Below, piece by piece: positions 1-9,840 of a DNA stretch of 64,000 bases. The stretch is taken from NCBI GenBank assembly GCA_028819005.1, contig JAPPMP010000003.1:19352-83351 (forward strand). Direction: 5' to 3'. Numbering within the stretch: position 1 is the stretch's first letter; every line of letters starts with the position of its first letter. A model generated the notes under the pieces. That model made no database searches, had not been told where the DNA came from, and worked only from the letters and a program-made list of their open reading frames with translations. A program made the position numbers and the translations under genes. This DNA comes from Acidimicrobiaceae bacterium (lineage in GTDB: Bacteria; Actinomycetota; Acidimicrobiia; Acidimicrobiales; Aldehydirespiratoraceae).

Positions 1-124
1 CCGTTCGCCCTGTTGCCGTTCGCCCTGTTTCTGTTCGGCCTGTTGCCGTTCGCCCTGTTTCTGTTCGGCCTGTTGCCGTTCGGCCTGTTGCCGTTCGGCC
101 TGTTGCCGTTCGACCCAGTTCCAC
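1..124. repeat. 15-bp tandem repeat tract at window edge
   Basis: A tract built from variants of a 15-bp unit (ctgttgccgttcggc and close relatives) fills the left edge. On the minus strand it is open in all three frames; from a GTG at 124 it would encode a GRTATGRTETG-type peptide repeat. This resembles the repeat-coded N terminus of TsaB in this window, so it could be the 5' part of a gene running off the edge downstream of guaA. That is inference; it could equally be noncoding. Confidence 0.75.
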
Positions 125-129
125 TAGCC

Positions 130-1689
130 CTATTCCCATTCAATAGTGCCGGGCGGCTTGGAAGTGATGTCGTAGGCGACGCGGTTCACGCTGGGAACCT
201 CGTTGATGATGCGGCTGCTCATCACCTCCAACACTTCGTGCGGAATACGCGCCCAGTCCGCTGTCATGGCGTCCTCGCTCGTGACTGCCCGGATGATCAC
301 CGGGTGCCCGTAGGTGCGCTCGTCACCCATGACACCCACGGTGCGGATGTCTGGCAGCACGGCGAACGACTGCCAGATCAACCTTTCGAGGCCGGCGTTG
401 CGCAACTCCTCGCGGACGATGAAATCCGCCAACTGAAGGGTCGCAACCTTGCTGGGAGTGACCTCGCCGATGATGCGGACGCCGAGACCCGGCCCCGGGA
501 ACGGCTGGCGTTCAACGATCTCATCGGGAAGGCCCAATTCGCGGCCCACCTGGCGAACCTCGTCCTTGAACAGGCTCCGAAGCGGTTCCACCAGAGAGAA
601 TTCGATGTCGTCGGGCAGCCCGCCGACATTGTGATGGCTCTTGATAGTGGAAGCGTGCTCTCCTCCCGACTCGATCACATCGGGATACAGCGTTCCCTGA
701 ACCAGAAAACAGGCTTCCCCGGCCTGGGTCTGCGCTCCTTCAAAAACGCGAATGAAGAGCTCCCCGATGGCCTTTCGTTTCGCCTCGGGTTCGGTGATAC
801 CGGCTAAGGCCGCGAAGAACCGATCCTGTGCCTGCGTATGCACGAGCCGGACTCCGAAGTTGCGTTCGAATGTCTCGACCACCTGGTCGCCCTCGTTGAG
901 GCGCATCAATCCGGTATCGACGAAAACGCAGGTGAGCTGATCACCGATCGCCCTGTGCACGAGCGCGGCGGCGACCGCAGAATCGACCCCTCCGCTGAGC
1001 CCGCAGATAGCGGACTCAGCCCCAACCTGTTGACGAATCTGCGCGACAGCGGCGTCGATGATCGAGTCCATCGTCCAAGAACCGGAACTCCCGCAGGCGT
1101 CCATCAAGAAGCGCTCGAACACATGCCGGCCGTGCGTGGTGTGAACCACTTCAGGATGGAACTGCACGCCGTACAGCTTCTGGTCGCGGTCCTCGAAAGC
1201 AGCCACGGCCGCTGCTGACGTGGAAGCCGTGGCAGTGACGCCTGTCGGCGGTTCGACGATCGCGTCGAAATGGCTCATCCACACCTGCTGGGTCGCGGGA
1301 GTGCCCCCGAGCAGGCAACCGCCGTCGGCATCGAGCGACATCGTGGTTCGGCCGTACTCACCGCGACCACTGTGATCCACCCGTCCGCCTCTCTGCTGGG
1401 CGATCATCTGCGCGCCGTAGCAGATCCCGAGAATAGGAACACCGAGGTCATAGACCTCGGGATCGATCAGGACCGCGCCCTCAACATGAACCGAGGCGGG
1501 ACCGCCGCTGAAGATTATCCCCGTCGGGCTCCTTGCGGCGATCTCCTCCGCGGTGATCGTCGGCGACACGATCTCGCTGTAGACCTTGGCCTCCCTCACC
1601 CGCCGAGCGATCAACTGGGCGTACTGAGCACCGAAGTCGACCACGAGGATCGTCTCGGTCCCCTCCGTGTCCGTCACAACCGCACTCAC
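130..1689 (-). CDS. guaA: GMP synthase (glutamine-hydrolysing)
   Basis: Converts XMP to GMP with glutamine and ATP in cytosolic purine synthesis. The 519-residue protein has a class I glutamine amidotransferase domain with the nucleophile in GICYG (Cys about 90) and the VQFHPE His-Glu pair (about 178-180). An ATP pyrophosphatase domain follows with LSGGVDSAV at about 231, then the dimerisation domain ending PPGTIEWE. I place the start at the GTG at 1689, preceded by GGAG, although the frame stays open upstream. Here the start overlaps the stop of the upstream Nudix gene (GTGA), implying coupling. Length is normal for the family. Confidence 0.97.
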   Translation of the reverse strand: MSAVVTDTEGTETILVVDFGAQYAQLIARRVREAKVYSEIVSPTITAEEIAARSPTGIIFSGGPASVHVEGAVLIDPEVYDLGVPILGICYGAQMIAQQRGGRVDHSGRGEYGRTTMSLDADGGCLLGGTPATQQVWMSHFDAIVEPPTGVTATASTSAAAVAAFEDRDQKLYGVQFHPEVVHTTHGRHVFERFLMDACGSSGSWTMDSIIDAAVAQIRQQVGAESAICGLSGGVDSAVAAALVHRAIGDQLTCVFVDTGLMRLNEGDQVVETFERNFGVRLVHTQAQDRFFAALAGITEPEAKRKAIGELFIRVFEGAQTQAGEACFLVQGTLYPDVIESGGEHASTIKSHHNVGGLPDDIEFSLVEPLRSLFKDEVRQVGRELGLPDEIVERQPFPGPGLGVRIIGEVTPSKVATLQLADFIVREELRNAGLERLIWQSFAVLPDIRTVGVMGDERTYGHPVIIRAVTSEDAMTADWARIPHEVLEVMSSRIINEVPSVNRVAYDITSKPPGTIEWE

Positions 1690-2765
1690 CCGCCCACAAC
1701 TCCGGCGCCGGCTGTGCCTTCGTTGTGCGTTGTGTCCTCGACCCCGGTTGTGATCGCCAGCAGTTGGCGGAGCATCGCCCCGGTGGCGCCCCACACAGTG
1801 TCGCCGACAAGCTCAAAAAACGTGATTGCCCGGGGTCCGTCGCGTGGCTCTTCCCGCTCCCGTTCGCTGTGCTCCACCGCCCGCTCCTGTTCGCTGCGCT
1901 CCACCATCCGCTCTTGTTCGGTGTGCTCCACCGCCCGCTCTTGTTCGGTGTGCTCCACCATCCGTTCTTGTTCGGTGTGCTCCACCATCCGTTCTTGTTC
2001 GCTGCGCTCTACCATCCGCTCTTGTTCGGTGCGCTCACGGGCCGCTCGGGCCGCAGGCGGGGCCGCTCGGGCTGCAGGCGGGGCCGCTCGGGCCACCGCC
2101 TCGCTCCCAGCGAAAATCGGGCTGCGGAAATCATCTAGTGGTCCGCTCGGCCTCGACGGCAGAGGCCAGAACTCCTCGCGCCAGACCTCGTCGAGAAGAA
2201 GCTCGCCAAACGAAACGTGGCGTATCAACTCCACCTCGATCGGGTCTGGTTTCAGCGTTGGTTGGTGATCGGTGGTCGCCACGAACGGTGTAACCATCGT
2301 CTTTGACCCCACGGTCGCGAAGCTGTCGAGCTCACCGATTCGTCGAATGGTGGAGGGGTCTATCCCGACCTCCTCCTGGGCTTCACGCACGGCGGTGGTC
2401 CAAAGGTCGACATCGCCGGCCTCGTGTCGTCCGCCGGGAAACGCCACCTCATGAGCATGGTGGCGCAGGCGCGGCGAACGCCTCGTCAGGACCATGTACA
2501 CATCGTCTGAGCGTTCATAAAGCAGCACGAGAACCGCGCTTTGGGCGACGTTTCGGGTAGCGGACCCGATGATCTGCGGTTCTCGACGACTCAACGCATC
2601 GACAATTCCCGACAGCGTCGCCTGACGTTCGTGGTCAGGGAGGTGAGCCCACGGCGCAGGCCCGCCAACCGTTGCACCCGAGGGGCGCGGGATCACCTGC
2701 GGGCCACCGCGTCCTGTCGGTGCGTGCTTCGCGTTCTTGACTGCGCGTTCGGGTCCTCGAATCAC
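1686..2765 (-). CDS. Nudix hydrolase, CoA pyrophosphatase-like, with internal repeat insertion
   Basis: Probable Nudix pyrophosphatase of the CoA-diphosphatase type. A Nudix box runs from about residue 111 (GGRHEAGD, then REAQEEVGI). The C-terminal family segment [12 protein letters not shown] is also present. Between them, residues about 221-310 are a low-complexity insertion: AAPPAAR units followed by about seven copies of a 9-residue EQERMVEHT-like repeat. This makes the protein 359 residues against about 200 for relatives. The insertion keeps frame and leaves both flanking conserved parts intact. The gene overlaps guaA by 4 bases. Start not certain; conserved sequence begins near residue 40. 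Confidence 0.85.
   Translation of the reverse strand: MIRGPERAVKNAKHAPTGRGGPQVIPRPSGATVGGPAPWAHLPDHERQATLSGIVDALSRREPQIIGSATRNVAQSAVLVLLYERSDDVYMVLTRRSPRLRHHAHEVAFPGGRHEAGDVDLWTTAVREAQEEVGIDPSTIRRIGELDSFATVGSKTMVTPFVATTDHQPTLKPDPIEVELIRHVSFGELLLDEVWREEFWPLPSRPSGPLDDFRSPIFAGSEAVARAAPPAARAAPPAARAARERTEQERMVERSEQERMVEHTEQERMVEHTEQERAVEHTEQERMVERSEQERAVEHSEREREEPRDGPRAITFFELVGDTVWGATGAMLRQLLAITTGVEDTTHNEGTAGAGVVGG
1836..2105. repeat. In-frame 27-bp repeat array inside the Nudix gene
   Basis: About seven units of a 27-bp motif (gctccaccatccgttcttg plus eight bases) adjoin two GC-rich gccgctcgggc-type units. Its right part matches the dispersed repeat seen in tsaB and between other genes. Read on the minus strand it encodes the EQERMVE[HR][TS] array. 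Confidence 0.9.
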
Positions 2766-2921
2766 CTACGGGTCAGCGTAGCGAGAATGGCGGGTACTTA
2801 TCGGTCGTCAGCAACCATGCGCAGGCGTTGACCGGCAAGTATTCGTCGCGCATGAGCGACAGGCAGGCGTCTACTCGGGTCGTTAACCGGTCGTCTCAAC
2901 AACCAAAGCTATGCTGGCGCC

Positions 2922-3143
2922 ATGTCGGGTTCAGCGTCTTGTCCGAAGGAGCGAGAGGACGCGTCATGGTGGCAGCAAATGGTTGACGCCAGTGCAGAAT
3001 CAGATAAAGACAAGGGGTCAAACCCACTCTCTCCAGGTGAGAAACTCGAGTCACTGTTGCATCTAGCCGCGCGTCTGCCGGCTCGATACGAGGAAGAACT
3101 GCGGTTCCCCCCGCTCAACCAACGCCACAAACCCCGCGAATGA
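2922..3143 (+). CDS. Small protein upstream of nucleotidyltransferase
   Basis: A 73-residue, charged, non-membrane protein that I do not recognise. Its stop overlaps the next start as ATGA, so the two are probably co-translated. Its position, ahead of a minimal nucleotidyltransferase and isolated on the plus strand between minus-strand housekeeping genes, suggests an antitoxin or partner. I see no HEPN RxxxxxH motif and no clear helix-turn-helix. The 156 bases before it show no clear feature. Confidence 0.5.
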   Translation: MSGSASCPKEREDASWWQQMVDASAESDKDKGSNPLSPGEKLESLLHLAARLPARYEEELRFPPLNQRHKPRE

Positions 3144-3715
3144 CCCCCGCGAATGACCCCCGCGAACCTCCGGTTGATTTTGTTGATCTAATTCTGCAAG
3201 CGCACGAGTCGCTGAAGGGCGCCGATCTACCGCACGCTTTCGGCGGGGCGCTCGCGCTGGCTTGGTGCGTTGGGGAACCGCGCGCGACGAACGACATTGA
3301 CGTCAACGTTTTCGTTCCCGCCGCTCAATTCAGGCAAGTGCTCGCAACTCTCCCATCAGAGATCGAAGCGTCGCCTCGGGCGTTGGCGCAGCTTGAGAGA
3401 GACGGTCAAGCACGGCTCTGGTGGAACCGCGTCCCATTCGACGTTTTCTTGACTTCTGATCCCTTCCACGAAGCGGTCGCAGATCGAATCGTCTTGCGTG
3501 AATTCGCAGGTCGCTCGGTGCCGTTTTTGGCTTGCGTCGACCTTGCCGTGTTCAAAGCGTTCTTTGATCGGAGCAAAGATTGGCAAGACATTGAAGAGAT
3601 GGTCAACGCAGAGGCGGTTGCTTTGCCCGTTCTCGAAGGCGAACTCATTGAACTTCTCGGCGAAGACGACCAACGTGTCACCCGCCTGCGATCGCTCAAC
3701 AGGCAACGCGGCTAG
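3140..3715 (+). CDS. Nucleotidyltransferase-fold protein (AbiEii/MNT-like)
   Basis: A 191-residue protein with the nucleotidyltransferase signature: a GG near residue 35 (HAFGGALALAW) followed by the metal-binding NDIDVNVFV at about 51-59. A later acidic pair in VPFDVFLTSD may be the third carboxylate. The C-terminal half resembles the helical part of AbiEii-type proteins (DLAVFKAFFDRSKDWQDIEEM). Such proteins are often toxins or antitoxins that nucleotidylate tRNA or a partner protein. The preceding small gene overlaps by 4 bases. Toxin-antitoxin function is inference from fold and context. Confidence 0.7.
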   Translation: MTPANDPREPPVDFVDLILQAHESLKGADLPHAFGGALALAWCVGEPRATNDIDVNVFVPAAQFRQVLATLPSEIEASPRALAQLERDGQARLWWNRVPFDVFLTSDPFHEAVADRIVLREFAGRSVPFLACVDLAVFKAFFDRSKDWQDIEEMVNAEAVALPVLEGELIELLGEDDQRVTRLRSLNRQRG

Positions 3716-3780
3716 GCGCTCAACCGCCGTCGGCTGGTATTTCGAGAATCGTTCCGAGGCCGACCTCAAGCCAGGCTCTC

Positions 3781-3902
3781 TCGGTATCGCTGAGGCCGCT
3801 GCTCAACTCGGTGCCCGTTAGACGCTAAGTTGGCTGCCGCGATCCGGTCGGTGGCATCGGTATCGCTGAGGCCGCTGCTCAACTCGGTGCCCGTTAGACG
3901 CT
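3781..3902. repeat. Two identical 46-bp direct repeats
   Basis: The 46 bases at 3781-3826 recur exactly at 3857-3902, a 76-bp period; both copies run into aagttggc. They lie in the 332-base gap between the nucleotidyltransferase gene and the groEL 3' end. Nothing else recognisable is in this gap. Confidence 0.9.
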
Positions 3903-4047
3903 GAAGTTGGCGTCGAACCGTGGTCGTTTCAGTGTCTCGCATGATGCATTCCCAGCTCGGATCCAAGTGCGGTGAAACGCGGAACGGTCCCGGTCGAAGA
4001 CCCGGGCCGGTGTCAGAATTGCCGCAGCTGATGCGCTGGGTTGGGCA

Positions 4048-5697
<1,650 letters not shown>

Positions 5698-5705
5698 CTA
5701 TTACC

Positions 5706-5996
5706 TCAGCCCATCTTCGCGAGCACGTCGCGGGCGTTCAGGATGAGAAGTTCTTCGCCTTCCACGGTGATTTCTGTGCCGCCGTACTTGCTGTAGACGA
5801 CCGTGTCGCCGACTGCGACATCGACGGGGATGATGTCACCGCTCTGTTCTGAGCGACGGCCGGGGCCGACGGCGATGACTTCGCCCTGTTGGGGCTTTTC
5901 CTGTGCGGTGTCGGGTATGACTAGGCCGCTGGCAGTGGTGGACTCCGCTTCGCTGGAGCGGACCACGATGCGGTCCTCAAGGGGCTGCAAGTTCAT
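5706..5996 (-). CDS. groES: Co-chaperonin GroES
   Basis: Ten-kDa lid of the GroEL chamber. The 96 residues contain LEDRIVVR near the N terminus, the mobile-loop region around residues 17-35, and [14 protein letters not shown]. The start ATG has a strong GGAGG eight or so bases upstream. First gene of the groESL operon, read from a CIRCE-containing promoter region. Confidence 0.98.
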   Translation of the reverse strand: MNLQPLEDRIVVRSSEAESTTASGLVIPDTAQEKPQQGEVIAVGPGRRSEQSGDIIPVDVAVGDTVVYSKYGGTEITVEGEELLILNARDVLAKMG

Positions 5997-6060
5997 TCGA
6001 TCCTCCGAGATCGGTCTTGAGTTGCTGATGTGTAGGTCTCTGAACCGAGTCGGCTAGTCG

Positions 6061-6087
6061 TTAGCACTCTCGTCCAGAGAGTGCTAA
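6061..6087 (-). promoter_or_regulatory. CIRCE operator (HrcA site) of groESL
   Basis: TTAGCACTC, nine bases, GAGTGCTAA: a perfect match to the CIRCE consensus, 65 bases upstream of groES. A plausible promoter (ttgttc, 17 bases, tatcgt on the minus strand) lies immediately upstream. HrcA repression with heat induction is the established role of this element. Confidence 0.97.
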
Positions 6088-6514
6088 CGATAGGAGCGTC
6101 TCGCCACGTGAACAACCCGCAGCACCCCAAGAATTTGTGCCTCAGTGAGTGCGGTGGCCGGTCTTTGTTCCGGCGAACTCCACAGCCGATCTCAAGGGTT
6201 GGGGTTCGTGTTCGGCTCTTGAGATCGAAGTCCGTGAGTGCTCCATGATTGGAGGCGAAGGGCGCGGGGATTGGATGATTGGAGGCGAAGGGCGCGGGGA
6301 TTGGCGTTCATGTCGCTCAGGTCGTTGGCGCGTGCCAGACATCGCCGGATCTGTCGATCCCGATATCTGTTCGAAAACCTGCAAAGGCTGTCGCCGAACG
6401 CGCAGATTTCGGGCAACGGGCCGAACCCGTCGGCGGGCGCGTCGGCCTGCCCGCGGTTGTCGCGTCCCCAGCAGGTGATGGTGTTGTTGTGCGTCGAGTT
6501 CAACACCCGACGGA
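6088..6514. other. Noncoding gap with inverted and direct repeats
   Basis: No supported gene in these 427 bases between groESL and tsaD. It holds the groESL promoter region near 6090-6125, a 10-bp perfect inverted repeat (6187-6196 with 6218-6227, cgatctcaag arms, 21-base loop, no T-run), and two exact 30-bp tandem copies at 6245-6304. Confidence 0.7.
6245..6304. repeat. Two tandem 30-bp repeats
   Basis: Two exact copies of a 30-base unit beginning atgattggaggcgaagggcg, at 6245-6274 and 6275-6304, in the gap downstream of tsaD. Confidence 0.9.
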
Positions 6515-7603
6515 CTACCCGACCGGAAGCTGCAGCGACGGGTCTGCACCGGTCGTCAAGGGCGAAGGGCCCTCGGCTCGTAACCGGTACCAAGCCACTG
6601 CTGCGACCATTGCCGCGTTGTCGGTACACATGGCCCTGCTTGGGATGACAGCTCTGATCCCATCGGCCTCGCACACCTCCGCAGTGCGGGACCGCAACCG
6701 GGAATTCGCGGCGACACCACCAGCCAGGCAAATGGCTCTAGCGCCGATTTCGCGCGCCGCGCGCCGTGCCTTGTCGACCAGCACGTCGACCACCGCCTCC
6801 TGAAAGGACGCGGCCACATCCGCAGTAGCAACGTCGGGGTTCTTGCGCACATGGTTGACCACCGCGGTCTTCACCCCGCTGAACGAGAAGTTCCAGCCGT
6901 CGTTGGCCATGGCCCGCGGGAAAGCGATCGAATCAGGGTCGCCCTGCACGCTCAGACGATCGACCGCAGGCCCACCCGGATAGCCGAGACCCATGAAACG
7001 GGCAACCTTGTCGAAAGCCTCACCGGCGGCATCATCGACCGTGGCACCGAGCACGTGGTAACGCAGATGATCCTCCATCACGACGAGAATCGTGTGGCCG
7101 CCGGAAACGAGCAGAACCACCATCGGCATCTCGAGATCCGGTTCCTCCAAGAACGCGGCGTAGAGATGAGCTTCGAGATGGTTGACAGCAACAAAGGGCA
7201 CGTCCCAGACCAGAGCCAACGACTTGGCCGCCGACACTCCAACCAACAGCGCGCCGACCAGTCCGGGGCCGTGCGTAGCCGCGATCGCGTCGATGTCTGC
7301 GGTTTCGAGCCCGGCATCGGAAACCGCGGCTGAAACGACCGGCACTATCAGATCCAAATGAGCTCGACTGGCAACCTCGGGAACCACCCCTCCGTAGCGG
7401 GCATGCAGTTCAACCTGGCTCGACACAATCGACGAGCGCACAACGGAACCCGATTCCACCACCGCAGCAGCAGTCTCGTCGCAGCTCGTCTCAATCCCGA
7501 GAATCCTGTTGGCTTGAGTGGTTTGAGTGGCTCGGGTGGGCTGGACAGTGCTACCTGCTCGGCTCACTGCAGGACTCGTTGCAGCGCTCATTGCGGGGCT
7601 CAT
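6515..7603 (-). CDS. tsaD: tRNA N6-threonylcarbamoyladenosine synthase subunit TsaD
   Basis: Transfers threonylcarbamoyl to A37 of ANN-decoding tRNAs, with TsaB and TsaE. Kinase-like ASKHA fold: ILGIETSCDET near residue 34, metal-binding VNHLEAHLYA, LVSGGHT, and GGVAANSRLR. The start overlaps the rimI stop as ATGA, giving 362 residues. The first 33 residues are a Ser/Thr/Ala-rich extension not typical of the family, probably another repeat-derived tail. No other good start lies between it and the conserved part. Confidence 0.95.
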   Translation of the reverse strand: MSPAMSAATSPAVSRAGSTVQPTRATQTTQANRILGIETSCDETAAAVVESGSVVRSSIVSSQVELHARYGGVVPEVASRAHLDLIVPVVSAAVSDAGLETADIDAIAATHGPGLVGALLVGVSAAKSLALVWDVPFVAVNHLEAHLYAAFLEEPDLEMPMVVLLVSGGHTILVVMEDHLRYHVLGATVDDAAGEAFDKVARFMGLGYPGGPAVDRLSVQGDPDSIAFPRAMANDGWNFSFSGVKTAVVNHVRKNPDVATADVAASFQEAVVDVLVDKARRAAREIGARAICLAGGVAANSRLRSRTAEVCEADGIRAVIPSRAMCTDNAAMVAAVAWYRLRAEGPSPLTTGADPSLQLPVG

Positions 7604-8166
7604 TTGAGGGCCGCCCGTACCCGGTCGATGCGCTCGGCAACCTCAGGTTCGTCGAGATAGCGGATCGACATGACCAGAGCGTCTTCAGAGGGCTTGGTGT
7701 AGTAGTCGGGCGTGATCCCCAACGGCTGGAACCCGAGACGAGAGTACAGGCGATGAGCTCGCTTGTTCGCAGCACGAGCCTCAAGCGTGACCGCACTGGA
7801 ACCGTGCGCCCGGACCCGGTCCAAAAGCTCAATGAGCAGTCGTGTTGCGACGCCTTGATGTTGATATTCCGGGTCAACGGCCACATTGCTGACATGAGCC
7901 ATGCCGGCCAGATAGAGAAGCCCCGCATGACCCACAACGCGTTCGCCCTGCCTGTCGCCCTGCCTGTCGTCGGCTCTGTTGTCGGCTTTGTTGTCGCCGC
8001 CCAGTTCCGTGTCGGTGATGGCGACCAGATGCAGGCGATCTGGGTCACCCATCTCCTTGTACCAAGTCGTGGCCGACCAGGGATCGCCGTAACCCTGTTC
8101 GTCGATGGCCATGACCGCGGAAATATGGTGGACGGTCATTTGCTCGATGCGCACGTCTAAAGGCAC
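7600..8166 (-). CDS. rimI: Ribosomal protein S18 alanine N-acetyltransferase-like GNAT
   Basis: GNAT acetyltransferase with motif A NVAVDPEYQHQGVATRLL and C-terminal ANKRAHRLYSRLGF. Position between tsaB and tsaD is the standard place of rimI in actinobacteria. Residues about 57-76 (GGDNKADNRADDRQGDRQGE) are a low-complexity insertion between beta strands that normally are closer together; the DNA there is a short degenerate repeat. The gene overlaps tsaD by 4 bases. Substrate inferred from the family and context. Confidence 0.88.
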   Translation of the reverse strand: MPLDVRIEQMTVHHISAVMAIDEQGYGDPWSATTWYKEMGDPDRLHLVAITDTELGGDNKADNRADDRQGDRQGERVVGHAGLLYLAGMAHVSNVAVDPEYQHQGVATRLLIELLDRVRAHGSSAVTLEARAANKRAHRLYSRLGFQPLGITPDYYTKPSEDALVMSIRYLDEPEVAERIDRVRAALK

Positions 8167-8224
8167 GTCAATAGACGTTACCGCACCTGCTCACAGGTGA
8201 AAGTCTGTGGGGCATTGGGCTGTA

Positions 8225-9148
8225 TCATTCCCGCTCCTGTTCGCTGCGCTCACGGGCCGCTCGGGCCACGGCCTCGCGTCGTATGGTCCGCATCGTCTCA
8301 CCTGTTGGCGCGGCCTCTGGGGCAACTATTCCGATCGGTTGTGCGTCAGGCCCGCGAAGGTAAAGCGGTCTGATCGAGTCGGCGCCCACGGTCTTGCCGG
8401 CTGCTGCCGCGGCCACCGCCAACTCCACGATGGTCTCCGCACTCGGGTAAACAGAACTCCCGTTGGTGTGGAACCCCCCTTGGGCGAACGTCTCAGAGTG
8501 AGCCTCGATTCCGTCGCCCACAAGGAGCGTCTCAGGGGCTTCGTTGGCCAACATCGTCACGAGATCGCGGGGGTCGAGCACCGCCGGTTCGCTGATGGGG
8601 TCGCCATTCGCTCCGAACGCCGCATGGAACAGTTCCCCACGACGCGCATCGATAACCGCATCAATCCGTCGGTTTGTGCAGCTACGGCGGGCCTGATGTG
8701 CTACCAACTCCAGCGAGGTGACCGGAACCATCGCCGCGCCGAGAGCGTCCGCCATGGTGACGGCGGTAGCGATACCGACCCGCAAACCGGTGTAGAGACC
8801 CGGGCCGACGTCAACCGCGATCACCCCGATGTCCGCCAAGGCAACACCGGATCCTTCGAGAGCTTCGGCGATCTGGGGGACCAGGGACTCGGCATGACGA
8901 CGGGGTTCAGCCGACTCGCGTGTAGCCAACACTCCGTCCGGACCGCCGATCGCACATCCCACCCTTGAAGTCGCCGACTCAATCCCCAAGATCAACGGCG
9001 CCCGCGTTGTCGGTTGGCCCGTTGTCTGCCGATCCGTTGCCGGTTGGCCCGTTTCCGGTTGGCCCGTTGTCTGCCCCGGTCCATCCGTTGCCGGTTGGCC
9101 CGTTTCCGGTTGGCCCGTTGTCTGCCGATCCGTTGCCGGCCCACCCAT
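8225..9148 (-). CDS. tsaB: tRNA t6A biosynthesis protein TsaB, repeat-coded ends
   Basis: TsaB is the scaffold partner of TsaD. Conserved parts are LGIESATSRVGCAIGG and DVGPGLYTGLRVGIA. I choose the ATG at 9148, which overlaps the tsaE stop as TGATG; the frame is open to 9220 but would overlap tsaE by 73 bases. The protein is then 307 residues. The first 51 or so are TGQPETGQPATD-type repeats. The last 17 (REAVARAARERSEQERE) are coded by the dispersed repeat also found in the Nudix gene. Confidence 0.92.
   Translation of the reverse strand: MGGPATDRQTTGQPETGQPATDGPGQTTGQPETGQPATDRQTTGQPTTRAPLILGIESATSRVGCAIGGPDGVLATRESAEPRRHAESLVPQIAEALEGSGVALADIGVIAVDVGPGLYTGLRVGIATAVTMADALGAAMVPVTSLELVAHQARRSCTNRRIDAVIDARRGELFHAAFGANGDPISEPAVLDPRDLVTMLANEAPETLLVGDGIEAHSETFAQGGFHTNGSSVYPSAETIVELAVAAAAAGKTVGADSIRPLYLRGPDAQPIGIVAPEAAPTGETMRTIRREAVARAARERSEQERE
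8228..8278. repeat. Dispersed repeat copy forming the TsaB C terminus
   Basis: Plus-strand core ttcgctgcgctcacgggccg followed by ctcgggccacggcctcg. Near copies occur at about 2030-2105, 19083-19128, 40687-40737 and 63957-64000. Here it is translated in frame up to the stop codon. Confidence 0.85.
8995..9148. repeat. Short repeats coding the TsaB N terminus
   Basis: Alternating ccgttgccggttggcccgtt and gttgtctgccgat units, several exact, coding TGQPETGQPATDRQT on the minus strand. Confidence 0.85.
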
Positions 9149-9666
9149 CAGCGGCTGACCTGTTGTTGGCCGGCCCAGTCGTGCATGGCAGTCCTGAGAG
9201 CACTCTTTCGGGCAATCCAACTGTCGCCCACGGCGCGAAGCTCGATGAGCCGGTCGTCGTCGCCGTCACCGAAGGTGATGCTCACATCAAGGCGCTCGGT
9301 CGGCAGAGCCGGCAGGATCATCTGACCCCACTCAATGAGCGTCACCCCCTGCTCCAACAGTTCCGGAATGGCAAGATCGCGGGCTTCAACGAGGTCCTCG
9401 AGCCGGTAGACGTCGAGATGATTGACGATCAGGCGACCCTCGTAGCGGTTGGCGAGGGTGAAGGTAGGGCTCGTAACCGGCGCACTCACACCGAGAGCCG
9501 CGGCGAACCCCTGAGTGAAAGCGGTCTTCCCGGCGCCGAGGTCACCTACCAGCAGCAGAAGGTCACCGTCGTCGACCAGCCCGGCAACAGCCCCGGCGAG
9601 CAGACGCGTCTGCTCCACCGCCGAGGTCCAACACACGACCGGGGAGTCATCAAGCGGCAGTTTCAC
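9148..9666 (-). CDS. tsaE: tRNA t6A biosynthesis ATPase TsaE
   Basis: P-loop ATPase of the t6A complex. The 172-residue protein has Walker A GDLGAGKTAFTQG at about 41, SPTFTLANRYEG, HLDVYRLED and IEWGQ, all family hallmarks. First gene of the tsaE-tsaB-rimI-tsaD operon; its stop overlaps the tsaB start. Confidence 0.96.
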   Translation of the reverse strand: MKLPLDDSPVVCWTSAVEQTRLLAGAVAGLVDDGDLLLLVGDLGAGKTAFTQGFAAALGVSAPVTSPTFTLANRYEGRLIVNHLDVYRLEDLVEARDLAIPELLEQGVTLIEWGQMILPALPTERLDVSITFGDGDDDRLIELRAVGDSWIARKSALRTAMHDWAGQQQVSR

Positions 9667-9840
9667 GCCTCAACGTTACTGACCGTGGTGTCGGGAGCGG
9701 CCCGCACCCGTCTGGCTGACAGCAAGCGAGCCTGGGCGCAACAGTCAAGGGCGTATTGTTCTGCTCGGTTGGAATCTGTGGCAGAAAGGGAGGAATGATT
9801 GGAGCCTGCTGATTCAAAAGACGCAGGGAGAACCGAAAAG

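Noticed and set aside
13-807. 264-residue plus-strand ORF at the left edge
   Set aside because: Its N terminus is the repeat tract and the rest is antisense to guaA.
2922-3715. HEPN-MNT toxin-antitoxin pair
   Set aside because: The small partner shows no HEPN helices or RxxxxxH motif, so only a generic nucleotidyltransferase pair is claimed.
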